Shown here piece by piece: positions 31,835 through 41,663 of a stretch of DNA of 64,000 nt. The stretch spans positions 123,638-187,637 of the forward strand of contig NZ_JABXKF010000139.1 of assembly GCF_017115165.1 (NCBI RefSeq), read 5' to 3'. How positions within the stretch are numbered: position 1 is the first letter of the stretch; every line of letters starts with the position of its first letter. The stretch comes from Nostoc sp. LPT (lineage in GTDB: Bacteria; Cyanobacteriota; Cyanobacteriia; Cyanobacteriales; Nostocaceae). The position numbers and the translations under genes were made by a program. Under the pieces are notes generated by a model that had not been told where the DNA came from, ran no database searches, and worked only from the letters and a program-made list of their open reading frames with translations.

Positions 31835-34141
31835 TCAATTTTCAATTAATACCTTTGCCACTTTTTGTAGCAAAGATGATTGACTATTATCACTGATCTT
31901 TAAAACATTTTGAGTTAATGTACTAAAATGTAAAGCTGTGATAGGATGCTCGATAAGTTCAGATGTATGAATTGGCGTTTGGGAATATGTCTTCCCAATC
32001 AAATGATAAACTCTAAACCCTTTATTAAGAGAACTATCCATATTTTTACCAGGCGGAACATAATACTGAACAAATATTTTGTTTTGCAAATCAAAACATA
32101 TCATATTTTGTATTCGCTTAATGGGTCTAACTTCACCACTATAATACGATACCAAGGGGAATAATCTACTACTATTCTCATCTTGAATTTCTCGGTTAAT
32201 TTTTAAAGTTCCCTTTTCCATGTCTTCAATAATACCATTGCGTCCAATTAAAGTTGGTGTATAAAAGTCATTTGTATAGCAACTAATATATAACTGCTCC
32301 GATTCATCTACAAAATATTGTTGATCGTCAATTAACTTTTCTGACTTATTTTTCTGTCTTCTTAAAAATGGAAATTCCTTTTCGATCTGTTTCATATCGC
32401 GCATTATATTTTTAATATATATGCAACTATCTTTATATAAGAATTCTACTGCTACTGCTTTAGCTTTCTTTTTTCGTGGGCTACGTACATATATAGTAAA
32501 AAACTTTTTTTCGGTAAATGATTGAGGAGCAATTTGCAAGCCAAAGCTAGAATCTACAAGACTTTGCCTCATCCAATTCTTAATTCCCAATTCAATCAAG
32601 ACCTTCTGAAATTCAGGTGCAATATTTACCTTGTAATTATCGCAGAAATTTTTCCATTGTTCGCCATCTGTTTGACCTTTTAAATAGCATAAAATAGAAT
32701 CCTCTACGTCCAAAAATTTCCCATTCGTAAAAGCTTGTGTATCCTGGCGCAGAGTATCTTCATCAATTTTCTTATCTATATAATTGAGAACAGACCCAGA
32801 ATATTTTACTCCAACAGCCCTAAATTCTGTTATGTTTATCCCCTGTGTGCTAAAAAACTCTCCTGTATCCAAATATTTAAATTTTCTCTTTAACTGTGAA
32901 TAGAAATCTACTTTCACTTTATTATCTATTTGTGTTGATGGATACCAGAAACCATCGTCTTTCTGGTAAGCCATTGAACCCACTTCTTTCTCCAACTGTT
33001 TATTAAAAACTAAATAATTTTTTCCCTTATCAAGTTTAATATTCGACCAGGAAACCACTTCAGTAATTTTCCAGCAAGGCTCGTCCTCATTTTCCACTAC
33101 TTGTTCATAAGTACTAACAGTCTTTCCTGAATTATAAAATGTGAGTAAAAATATCCCTTGATGTTTAAGAAAATTTTTCATAAATTGTTTGTCAGATTCA
33201 GTCAGATCAATTCCCGTATTGTTAATAATCTCTAATAATTCTACAGATTCTATATTTTTGATAAAATGGTTTTCTAAGTAATGGTCAGCCTGAAAATGAA
33301 GGAGATTAAAATTAATACCACACTCACTTAAAAAGCTCTCAAGTTTTGTCATAAGATTTTGATAATGATAAACCTGAGTCTTTTTGAACTTGTCAAAATC
33401 TTCCTGAACTTTAGGAAATTGCATAAAATGAATAGAATTTTGGCGACGAGCATCAAGGTCACGTTCAAAGTAGTAGTTCTTATTTTTATAGACTAACAAC
33501 TCTCCCAAATCATCACTATCTGTAGTTATATACTCATCATTTGGTAACAATAGTCGCCTTTTTCGAGATAAGGTTAATGTGAGTACATTATGGTTGTTGT
33601 ATTTGATTAAAAGATTCTGTCCCCAGACTATTAGAGCATTTTCTGATTTGCTAAGACTCCTAGAATGCTGTAATAGTAATTCCTCAAATCCATTCATTGT
33701 TTCTACAGATAAACCTTGAGACAGAAGATAAAATTTAAAAACTAAGTTAAAAATTCTTTCTTGATTCTTACTAAATAACTGTTTCCATCCAGAATGACTA
33801 TTATTTGGGGATAAAAAGAACACATTTTTTTTATCATCAACGTAGGAAAGAAAGTATTGAATATCTGAATATTTAGATTTTACTCCATTCACAGAAAGTC
33901 GTTCTTGTATTTGACTTTTAATGAATTTATGCCGTTTTTTATAATAATTAGTCTGTGAATCTTCATCTTGGGAATTCTCATCTTCAGGAACTTGATATTC
34001 AGGAGTAAAATGCTCAATCCCTATATTGTTCTTAAACAGATATAGGAAAAGTTTTTCAGCAACCTCTTCTGGCTTCATTAATATCTCTAACTGGTTGGTT
34101 CTTGATTTATCTGAGAATGCTTTAGTCATTTTATCTTTCAT
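31835..34141 (-). CDS. Large protein of unknown function (~768 aa), second gene of a helicase-nuclease operon; provided ORF begins at 34210 but the ATG at 34141 is the likely start
   Basis: Intact ORF; AGGAAAATAAAATG junction places its ATG one nucleotide after the upstream TAA stop. Confidence 0.8.
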   Translation of the reverse strand: MKDKMTKAFSDKSRTNQLEILMKPEEVAEKLFLYLFKNNIGIEHFTPEYQVPEDENSQDEDSQTNYYKKRHKFIKSQIQERLSVNGVKSKYSDIQYFLSYVDDKKNVFFLSPNNSHSGWKQLFSKNQERIFNLVFKFYLLSQGLSVETMNGFEELLLQHSRSLSKSENALIVWGQNLLIKYNNHNVLTLTLSRKRRLLLPNDEYITTDSDDLGELLVYKNKNYYFERDLDARRQNSIHFMQFPKVQEDFDKFKKTQVYHYQNLMTKLESFLSECGINFNLLHFQADHYLENHFIKNIESVELLEIINNTGIDLTESDKQFMKNFLKHQGIFLLTFYNSGKTVSTYEQVVENEDEPCWKITEVVSWSNIKLDKGKNYLVFNKQLEKEVGSMAYQKDDGFWYPSTQIDNKVKVDFYSQLKRKFKYLDTGEFFSTQGINITEFRAVGVKYSGSVLNYIDKKIDEDTLRQDTQAFTNGKFLDVEDSILCYLKGQTDGEQWKNFCDNYKVNIAPEFQKVLIELGIKNWMRQSLVDSSFGLQIAPQSFTEKKFFTIYVRSPRKKKAKAVAVEFLYKDSCIYIKNIMRDMKQIEKEFPFLRRQKNKSEKLIDDQQYFVDESEQLYISCYTNDFYTPTLIGRNGIIEDMEKGTLKINREIQDENSSRLFPLVSYYSGEVRPIKRIQNMICFDLQNKIFVQYYVPPGKNMDSSLNKGFRVYHLIGKTYSQTPIHTSELIEHPITALHFSTLTQNVLKISDNSQSSLLQKVAKVLIEN

Positions 34142-34142
34142 T

Positions 34143-37100
34143 TTATTTTCCTGTTTGGAATAAAAATTTTTTGAGTATATTAGATTCGACTGGAATATTG
34201 TAGCGATCAAAGTAAATCAAATTGCCTGAAAATAAGGTTGATGAGTATTGATGATTTTTTTCTTGTTTTGCGTGCAAATTTAGAAGTAAACCTTTCACAG
34301 TAATAAATTCTGGATAGTCTGAAACAATAGCATTCAGCTTTTTTTGGGTTTTTTCCAACGTCTGATTTGAAAGGCGATTTCCCGAAGCTATACTCCATGC
34401 TTTAACATCAATACAAAACAGCGTATTGTCCTTGATATAGTACAAATCAAACCGCTCATACAACTTGGGATATTTTTTGAAATCTAACAATTGCTCAAAA
34501 CCGTAGGTGTCTTTTATAGCTTTCCAGTCTTTATCTTTGAAAACTACATCTTTAATCCAGCGTTCCGTGAAATTTTCGGTCAGTGATGGATACAACACAT
34601 CATAAAAGAAATGTGGACGCGGAATGTAATTATTAAAAATTTCCGGTTGTGGGATCAACTCGTTGTACAATCTGTAAATTGAATCAGTTGAAGGATTCAA
34701 CAAGCCAATTTCATTTCCTTCTAAGTCATAGCTTTGAGCGTTTGTTTTGAGATATTCAGGATATAACCGCTTCTGATAAGGATAGATTTTTTCTCCATTG
34801 ATGCTATCACTGATAATCTGAAACTTTTTCCCATCTTCCTTTACAGAAGCTAAATATGGGGTAAATTCAGATTGTTCAACGTTGTGATAAAATAATGAGT
34901 CAAGAAATTCATCAGGAAATAGCTTTAACTCTCTTAAATTTTTTAGATATCTATCTGGCTCTTTAAAAACAACAGGCTCGCGTAAAGCATTCCACTTTTT
35001 TGTGATAGCAAAGGTATTGTTATCTTGGTGATGGTGAAAATTATCAATTTCATCTAACATTTTTTCTCTAAAGTTTTGGAAATATAGAAAAGCATTAGCC
35101 TCATGATAAACATGCTCATCATAATCATTAATTACTCTTTTTTTCTCTTCTTCTTGAACACTTAAATAAACTTTGTAATTATTAACGGAAAATTTACGGA
35201 TTTCATTAGGTTCTTCTTGCTTCAGATATCTGTAAAAATTCACTAAATTTTTTCTGGTTTCTTCATTTACAAAAATTTTAATCGCTTGGTTGGGAAAATC
35301 ACGTCTCTCAGATCTGCCAATAGCTTGCAAAATTGCTTTTCCTAATAAAATTTGGTGTTGCTGGTCTCGAAATGCTCCAGCTTCTGGTTGACTCAGATAT
35401 TTGTTGAAATCTTTGATTTCCAGATTAGAGTCTCCCAAATTTACAATACTTTTCATCAATGCAAAATGATAACGTGTCGTAGATTTCTCAGACTCTTTTG
35501 ATTTCTTAAGTGATGGTTTCATGACTGTATAGTAACTGTCCATTAACAAAACCAAAGAGTCAAAATCTTTTTCATCGCCGTTGTGATTTTTTATGATAGG
35601 GTTCAATCCTTTTGATGCTGACTGATAAGCCGAGATAAAGAAAATTTTCTGCCCTTCTTCTTCAACAAGCTCATTCAAATATGTTTTTTTAGTTGTTTTA
35701 TCAAAGTAAAGACTATTGAAGGATGCTTCATAAAAAATTATTTTAATACGAATATTACTCTGATATTTTTTATGCCTTAAGTTGACGTAATATATGTTTG
35801 GATGTTCTGATGATTTCTCAAGTCCAAAGTTACCATGATGAAGTTTATCCCAAAAATTCATCAACTTTTTAATCCAGCGTAGGGTTTGAGTAAAAGCGAT
35901 TGTTTCTTTAATTAAATCTTCTTCAAAGAGGTAAAATAAAAAACGAATAAAATTTTTTATTTCTTGAATTTTGTAAATACTAAACCAAGTACCATCATTT
36001 TTACAATCATTAATAAAATCTTTTAAAATATTGTTTTCAAATCTTTCTGCAACTTCTTGAGTTTTGTTATTGGGAAAAGATGATAAATTTTCGTTGAAAA
36101 AACTTACTGTAATCTGTCGCTTGGAACCACGCTGATTTCTGATCTCTTCACAAAGCAATATTTCTTCTTCAACCATTGCCTTAAATGAACTTTTACCAGA
36201 TTCATTACGTAAATTATCTTCTAAATAACGCATATCATAACTTGTACTTAAATCTCCAAAGACCCCTCCTGTTGCTGAGATAAGAAAAATTACATTACTA
36301 TTATTACATAACATTGAATTTATCTTGAATTCTGGTGAGGTCAATATTGCAGTACTCCCAATAGAAACTTCCCTAAGCGTGTGATCAATCAAGTTATTTT
36401 TGGGATTTTGATAACGAGAAATTTCTTTAATATTTATGATAGACTTATAACTTTCATAGACATAGGTACGGTTTAAGTATTTTAGCAGTTGATTTGGTAA
36501 TGAGCTTTCTTCACTTGCTTTTTGGACTTTAGCTATCTGTTTTGACCAAATATCTAAAGAACGAGATTGAGAATCTTCAGCATCTAAAACATTAGCCAGA
36601 AAATCTTTGATGGTTTTGATTTGTAATCGAACAGTCAGAATGGCATAAATCAATTCTGCTACAGAGGTATTGTCTGCAATTTTTTCCTCAGTTATGTGAA
36701 CATGACCACCGGCAGGTCTGGTTAAAAACAATTTTTTCAGAGATTCAATATTGTAGATGTATAGGTTGTTATATGAGAAAATGCTCATCAATTCATCACT
36801 GATTTTGTTGTAAAGCTGCTGAGGAATCAATAAACTTCTATTGTTCTCAAATTTTGAAAAAACTCTGCATAACATTTCAAAATTTAATACAATGGGATTC
36901 TCTTGCTTGGAATCATTTAAAATTGCAATAATTTCTTCCCTTGATTTATCAAGCCCTTTTTTAATCGTTACTACCTTTTCTAAAAATTTGATAGAGTTTC
37001 CTTCCTCGAAGGTTAGCCGTTGATATACGGGGGCAAACTTTTGCAATTTTGGGTCAATATCTTTGTTTTTATCAAAATGTTCTTGAAATTCGTGGAAAGC

Positions 37101-38087
37101 TCCTTTATTCTTCTCTACAAAATTTAGAAATTCTCTGTTTTGAATAGAAAAAAGAATAGAAAGTTCCCTAGTAATAGATGATAGTGCATTATTAATTGCC
37201 AACATTTGAGGTGAGATGATATCAATTTTTTTATCTAGCATAATTTGATAACCATCTTCCTGCTCATCAAATGCAAGGATAAACTTTCTGGAGTTATTCG
37301 TGTGCTGAATAATGTATTTGTCAAGCTCGTTGCTTTTTTTTACCCATGTTTTATCTTTATAGACAAAGTATGGAATAAAGGTTTCAAATTTATCATAAGT
37401 AAGCATTAAAATACCAGATTTATCTTGCAGGAGATGAAGGGGAAAAAATATCTCAATTAACTTTAAACATTCATCAGTCCAACTTGAACGCTCCAATTTA
37501 GATTTGATTGTAAATTCTAAAAAGTCTTCAAGTAAATTATTTATTTCACGTCTTGCTTTTGTAGTCTCAGAGCTATTCAATTCCTCATCTCCAAAGCCCA
37601 CAGTTTTGATATACTCAAGACGGCTTATGACTTTTTCTACTGTCTTAAGTTTTTGTTGATTTTCCTGAACCTTTTCATGAGGATATACTTTTGGATCAAT
37701 CTTCCAAAACTGTTTATTTTTAAGGATTGAATGTATACATTTTTTGTATAATTTTATATATTTATCCGCCATTTTCATTTCTAATGAATTTAGTTTATAG
37801 ACGGGAATATCTGGATATTGAGTAACGATTGAATTTGGAACACATAAATGTTCTCTTAATGGGGCAACATATATTCCAATTATCTGAGTATTTGGATACT
37901 GTTGAATCGTTTTATAAATTGCTTGAAACAATTGGTGAGTCTTTCCTGACCCTGTACCATAATTGATGAGTTTGAGTTGGGAACGGTTTTCTCGAAAACT
38001 ATCTTCAATTGTTGTAAGGTAGGAATTCAGAATTTGGGAACGAGCAGATTCTGAATGCTGGCTAAAAGAGTTTTGTGGCTTTTGCAT
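34143..38087 (-). CDS. SF2-helicase-like protein with a C-terminal PD-(D/E)XK-like nuclease domain
   Basis: Walker A GTGSGKT; motif II-like LAFDEQED; motif III-like LISATGG; motif V-like SAYQSASKGLNPI; motif VI QAIGRSERRD; C-terminal FDLYYIKDNTLFCIDVKAWS. Confidence 0.85.
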   Translation of the reverse strand: MQKPQNSFSQHSESARSQILNSYLTTIEDSFRENRSQLKLINYGTGSGKTHQLFQAIYKTIQQYPNTQIIGIYVAPLREHLCVPNSIVTQYPDIPVYKLNSLEMKMADKYIKLYKKCIHSILKNKQFWKIDPKVYPHEKVQENQQKLKTVEKVISRLEYIKTVGFGDEELNSSETTKARREINNLLEDFLEFTIKSKLERSSWTDECLKLIEIFFPLHLLQDKSGILMLTYDKFETFIPYFVYKDKTWVKKSNELDKYIIQHTNNSRKFILAFDEQEDGYQIMLDKKIDIISPQMLAINNALSSITRELSILFSIQNREFLNFVEKNKGAFHEFQEHFDKNKDIDPKLQKFAPVYQRLTFEEGNSIKFLEKVVTIKKGLDKSREEIIAILNDSKQENPIVLNFEMLCRVFSKFENNRSLLIPQQLYNKISDELMSIFSYNNLYIYNIESLKKLFLTRPAGGHVHITEEKIADNTSVAELIYAILTVRLQIKTIKDFLANVLDAEDSQSRSLDIWSKQIAKVQKASEESSLPNQLLKYLNRTYVYESYKSIINIKEISRYQNPKNNLIDHTLREVSIGSTAILTSPEFKINSMLCNNSNVIFLISATGGVFGDLSTSYDMRYLEDNLRNESGKSSFKAMVEEEILLCEEIRNQRGSKRQITVSFFNENLSSFPNNKTQEVAERFENNILKDFINDCKNDGTWFSIYKIQEIKNFIRFLFYLFEEDLIKETIAFTQTLRWIKKLMNFWDKLHHGNFGLEKSSEHPNIYYVNLRHKKYQSNIRIKIIFYEASFNSLYFDKTTKKTYLNELVEEEGQKIFFISAYQSASKGLNPIIKNHNGDEKDFDSLVLLMDSYYTVMKPSLKKSKESEKSTTRYHFALMKSIVNLGDSNLEIKDFNKYLSQPEAGAFRDQQHQILLGKAILQAIGRSERRDFPNQAIKIFVNEETRKNLVNFYRYLKQEEPNEIRKFSVNNYKVYLSVQEEEKKRVINDYDEHVYHEANAFLYFQNFREKMLDEIDNFHHHQDNNTFAITKKWNALREPVVFKEPDRYLKNLRELKLFPDEFLDSLFYHNVEQSEFTPYLASVKEDGKKFQIISDSINGEKIYPYQKRLYPEYLKTNAQSYDLEGNEIGLLNPSTDSIYRLYNELIPQPEIFNNYIPRPHFFYDVLYPSLTENFTERWIKDVVFKDKDWKAIKDTYGFEQLLDFKKYPKLYERFDLYYIKDNTLFCIDVKAWSIASGNRLSNQTLEKTQKKLNAIVSDYPEFITVKGLLLNLHAKQEKNHQYSSTLFSGNLIYFDRYNIPVESNILKKFLFQTGK

Positions 38088-38391
38088 TACGTGTCATAGC
38101 TTGATTTAAAGTAATACATAATACCTAAGCTTGCTTAACTGACATATCTTTAGCTCAAGGCGGTTGAAATCGCTGTATATTAGGGCAAATTTGGACTGCA
38201 CTTACTATATATAAAACTTTTCTTAAATCTCAAAAATATACCAGAATCCTCCGTTGATTTACCCAATCTGTCATAAATATATAACAAATATCCGTGTAAT
38301 TCACCCTGATATTTAGAACTTTTGCGAATATCATTCACTAGCGCTACTCGACTCTATCGATAGCTGTACAGACGCGCTCCTAACTTCTTCT

Positions 38392-41307
38392 TTGCTTATG
38401 CTATACAAGCACCATCAACAAAAGCTGTTGAGATGGATTGCATTGTTTCTAATTGGAACATTTCTGCAATTTTTGTTTTACATCCCGACACCAGTCTTAT
38501 CTCAAAATTCTAATAGCTGTAGCAATATTACAACCCCGCTCACATCTGAAGAACAAACTTATGCTCGTGCGGCTTGGCAGTATTTTGTCAAAAATTATCA
38601 GCCAGCAACGGGATTTACCAATTCTACTGGGGGTTATCCTTCAGGTACACTCTGGGATATGGGTAACTACCTGATGGCATTAAATGCTGCACGATGGTTG
38701 AATCTTACCGATCAAGCAGACTTTGATTCCCGCCTCAATAAGTTTTTGACGACTCTCAACAGCCTGAAATTATTTGAAGATGCTTTGCCCAATAAAGTCT
38801 ATAACGCAGCTACCGCAAAGATGGTTGATTATGGTAACAATCCACTAGAACAAGGTATTGGTTGGTCTGCTTTGGATGTTGGGCGAATACTGGCTGCGTT
38901 TGATGTCATTCGTACCTGTCATCCTCAATATAATGACTGGCTCAAGGGAATTGTCGCAAAATGGCAGGTGGCGCGATCGCTCAAAGATGGACAACTTTTT
39001 GGCGCTACTGTTCTCCCTGACAAAAAAACCTTACTCGTGCAAGAAGGACGACTCGGCTACGAAGAATACGGCGCTAGGGGTTATCAACTTTGGGGTTTCT
39101 CAGCACCCAAGGCTATTGCTTTAGAACCGTTTAAGTTAGTTGAAATTAATGGTGTGCAAATTCCTGTTGATAGCCGTGACTTTCAAAGCACCAACGCTAA
39201 TAATTATGTTGTGAGTGAGTCTTATATCCTTGATGGGATTGAATTTGGCTTACAAGGTGAGTTAGCTGATTTTGCTGCCAGGGTTTTAGATGTGCAAAAA
39301 CGACGTTTTGATACCACAGGTCAGTTAACTGCGGTAACAGAAGATAATATCGACCAAGCACCTTATTTTCTCTACAACACCGTTTATGCCAACGGTGCAA
39401 ACTGGGCAACTATTACCGATGCCAATCAACCTTATCCACAGTTTCGCAGCATCAGTACAAAAGCTGCTTTTGGCTGGCGCTATCTGTTTCCAGATAATGC
39501 TTATGCCCAAAAAGTTTTTGATGCAGTCAAGGATCTCCGCAGTCCTGATGATAGTGGTTACTATGCTGGGATCTATGAAGAATCAAAACAACCCAATAAA
39601 GCTTTGACGGGTAATACTAATGGGTTAATTTTGGAGATTTTATACTACAAAGCTAGGGGAAATCACCCTTTAATTGCTTCCACTTCTGCGAGTGTGTCTA
39701 GTGGTAAGCCGAGTGAAAATGCTTCTGGTGTAACACCCTCAAATCAACCGAATTCTACTGGTAATCCCAGTGAAAATGCTTCTGGTGCAACACCTGCAAA
39801 TCAACCGAATTCTACTGGCAACCCCAGTGAAAATGCTTCTGGTGCAACACCTGCAAATCAACCGAATTCTACTGTTAAGACACCGATCGCAACTCCTGCG
39901 GATACTTCTAAACCTACAGAAGTGACCGTTGCACCTATTCCAGCAGTGGATAGTCCCCAGCCATCATCTAATCTGAAACTAGATCGATCGCTGACGCCTG
40001 TTGAACGGCGCTATGCAGAGGCGGCTTGGCGATACTTTCAAGCGAATTATCACGCCAAGAGTGGGCTGATAGACGATCGCAGTGATTTCAAAGGTGCAAC
40101 CCTTTGGGGATTGGGAGATTATCTCGCAGCACTCCATGCGGCGGGATCGCTCGATACAATTACTCCCAAAGAATTTGACCAGCGCACTCGCCATCTCTTA
40201 GCAGCCTTGACAAAGTTACCGTTATTTGCTGGGGAATTGCCGAGTCGGAGTTATGATACCAGAACTCTCCAACCAGTTGATTATGGTGGAAATCCAGTTC
40301 CAGAAGGAAACGGTTGGTCAGCTTTAGATTTAGGTAGAATGCTGGCAGCGCTGTACAACTTAAAAAGCTGTCATCCAGAATACACGGCTGCCGTAGATAA
40401 AATTGTGCTGGATTGGTCATACTTGCGTGTGGTGCGCGAAGGTATTCTTTCTAGTGCCACCGTTACCAAAGAGCAAGATGGGCGATATCTCACCCGCGTT
40501 AACCCCGAAACTCGCTTGGGTTATGAGGAATATGCCGCTCGTGCTTTTCAATTATGGGGGTTTAATCTTGATCGTTCTGCTGTTGGGGGTGAATATCAAA
40601 CTACCTCAGTGGAGGGATTGAAAGTCCCAATTCAACGCCATCGCACAGATACTAATTCCAAAAACCAATACACAGTTAGCAATCCTTTTGTACTCTATGC
40701 ATTGGAGTTTGGATTAGATCGACAAATGCGATCGCTCTTTGAACCAATTTTTCAAGCACAAGCTGAACGTTACCGTCGCACCGGCATCTTCACAGCCTCA
40801 GCCACCACCTTAATCGATCGTAAACCTTACACTGTCCACAGTACAATTACTGGACAAGGGAAGTCTTGGGTAGCTTTAGGAGATGACGGTAAACCTCTAC
40901 CAAAGGAGCGATTGGTAAGTACAGCAGTAGCTTTTGCCTATAATTCTCTGCTTCCAGAAAATAAGTATAGTCAACAGTTACTGCAAGGAACCACTGACTT
41001 ATATAATCCATTAGTTGGATTTTATGAGGGCTTCTATGAAACCACAGGCAAAACAGCAGTTGGTTTTACCAGCAGCACCAACAGTATGATTTTGCAATCC
41101 TTGCTATACAATGTGACAAATCGACAACCCTTAATTCGTCCGATTACCACTATGAACTCCCTTTGGTGGCAGACAGTTACTAAGGGAGATTCTGGGCGAG
41201 GTCTACCAAACAGCGCCACACAACAAACCAAGTTAACTTCTGATAGTTCTGGAAGTTACTGGGTTTCAAATAGTGAAAATACTCAACTAGTAACTGGCAC
41301 AAAATAA
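38392..41307 (+). CDS. Secreted protein with two DUF3131 domains
   Basis: Two homologous halves (YARAAWQYFVKNYQPATGF.. and YAEAAWRYFQANYHAKSGL..; GWSALDVGRILAAF / GWSALDLGRMLAAL); signal/anchor at N-terminus. Confidence 0.88.
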   Translation: MLMLYKHHQQKLLRWIALFLIGTFLQFLFYIPTPVLSQNSNSCSNITTPLTSEEQTYARAAWQYFVKNYQPATGFTNSTGGYPSGTLWDMGNYLMALNAARWLNLTDQADFDSRLNKFLTTLNSLKLFEDALPNKVYNAATAKMVDYGNNPLEQGIGWSALDVGRILAAFDVIRTCHPQYNDWLKGIVAKWQVARSLKDGQLFGATVLPDKKTLLVQEGRLGYEEYGARGYQLWGFSAPKAIALEPFKLVEINGVQIPVDSRDFQSTNANNYVVSESYILDGIEFGLQGELADFAARVLDVQKRRFDTTGQLTAVTEDNIDQAPYFLYNTVYANGANWATITDANQPYPQFRSISTKAAFGWRYLFPDNAYAQKVFDAVKDLRSPDDSGYYAGIYEESKQPNKALTGNTNGLILEILYYKARGNHPLIASTSASVSSGKPSENASGVTPSNQPNSTGNPSENASGATPANQPNSTGNPSENASGATPANQPNSTVKTPIATPADTSKPTEVTVAPIPAVDSPQPSSNLKLDRSLTPVERRYAEAAWRYFQANYHAKSGLIDDRSDFKGATLWGLGDYLAALHAAGSLDTITPKEFDQRTRHLLAALTKLPLFAGELPSRSYDTRTLQPVDYGGNPVPEGNGWSALDLGRMLAALYNLKSCHPEYTAAVDKIVLDWSYLRVVREGILSSATVTKEQDGRYLTRVNPETRLGYEEYAARAFQLWGFNLDRSAVGGEYQTTSVEGLKVPIQRHRTDTNSKNQYTVSNPFVLYALEFGLDRQMRSLFEPIFQAQAERYRRTGIFTASATTLIDRKPYTVHSTITGQGKSWVALGDDGKPLPKERLVSTAVAFAYNSLLPENKYSQQLLQGTTDLYNPLVGFYEGFYETTGKTAVGFTSSTNSMILQSLLYNVTNRQPLIRPITTMNSLWWQTVTKGDSGRGLPNSATQQTKLTSDSSGSYWVSNSENTQLVTGTK
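39703..39873 (+). repeat. Coding tandem repeat, 57 bp unit, 3 copies, between the two DUF3131 domains
   Basis: G(N/K)PSENASGATPANQPNST. Confidence 0.95.
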
Positions 41308-41333
41308 GATAACTGAAACCCTGTGTTCTAGGG

Positions 41334-41443
41334 TTGCCCTCATCCCCTAACCCCTTCTCCAATATGGGAGAAGGGGAACTAAAGTAGAGAATTTGCTCCC
41401 CTCTCCTAATTTTGGGAGAGAGAGGGGCTGGGGGTGAGGGCAA
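41334..41443. repeat. 110 bp palindromic element
   Basis: TTGCCCTCATCCCCTAACCCC ... GGGGCTGGGGGTGAGGGCAA ends plus two internal hairpins; 26 bp after the DUF3131 stop. Confidence 0.85.
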
Positions 41444-41663
41444 AACTCATACAGTCAGAAGATTTCAGCTTAAGTTGATACCAAATGATTAATAAATTGC
41501 CCCTACAGTGTGTAGTTTTGCATAAATCCTAGTAATATCAAAATTCTTGTAGAGACGTAGCTCAATAGAGCAACACAAATTTTGGGTTGGTCGAGAAAAA
41601 TTTGTTAGTTACAAATTTAACTAGGGAATACTTGTTTTGATGAGGATGCAGATACATTAACTA

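Noticed and set aside
31835-34141. Naming the 768 aa protein an Argonaute/PIWI protein
   Set aside because: I could not find a convincing catalytic or MID signature by eye; kept only as a hypothesis to test.
39703-39873. 57 bp repeats considered as an array
   Set aside because: Coding minisatellite in a protein linker; no spacers and no cas genes in the window.
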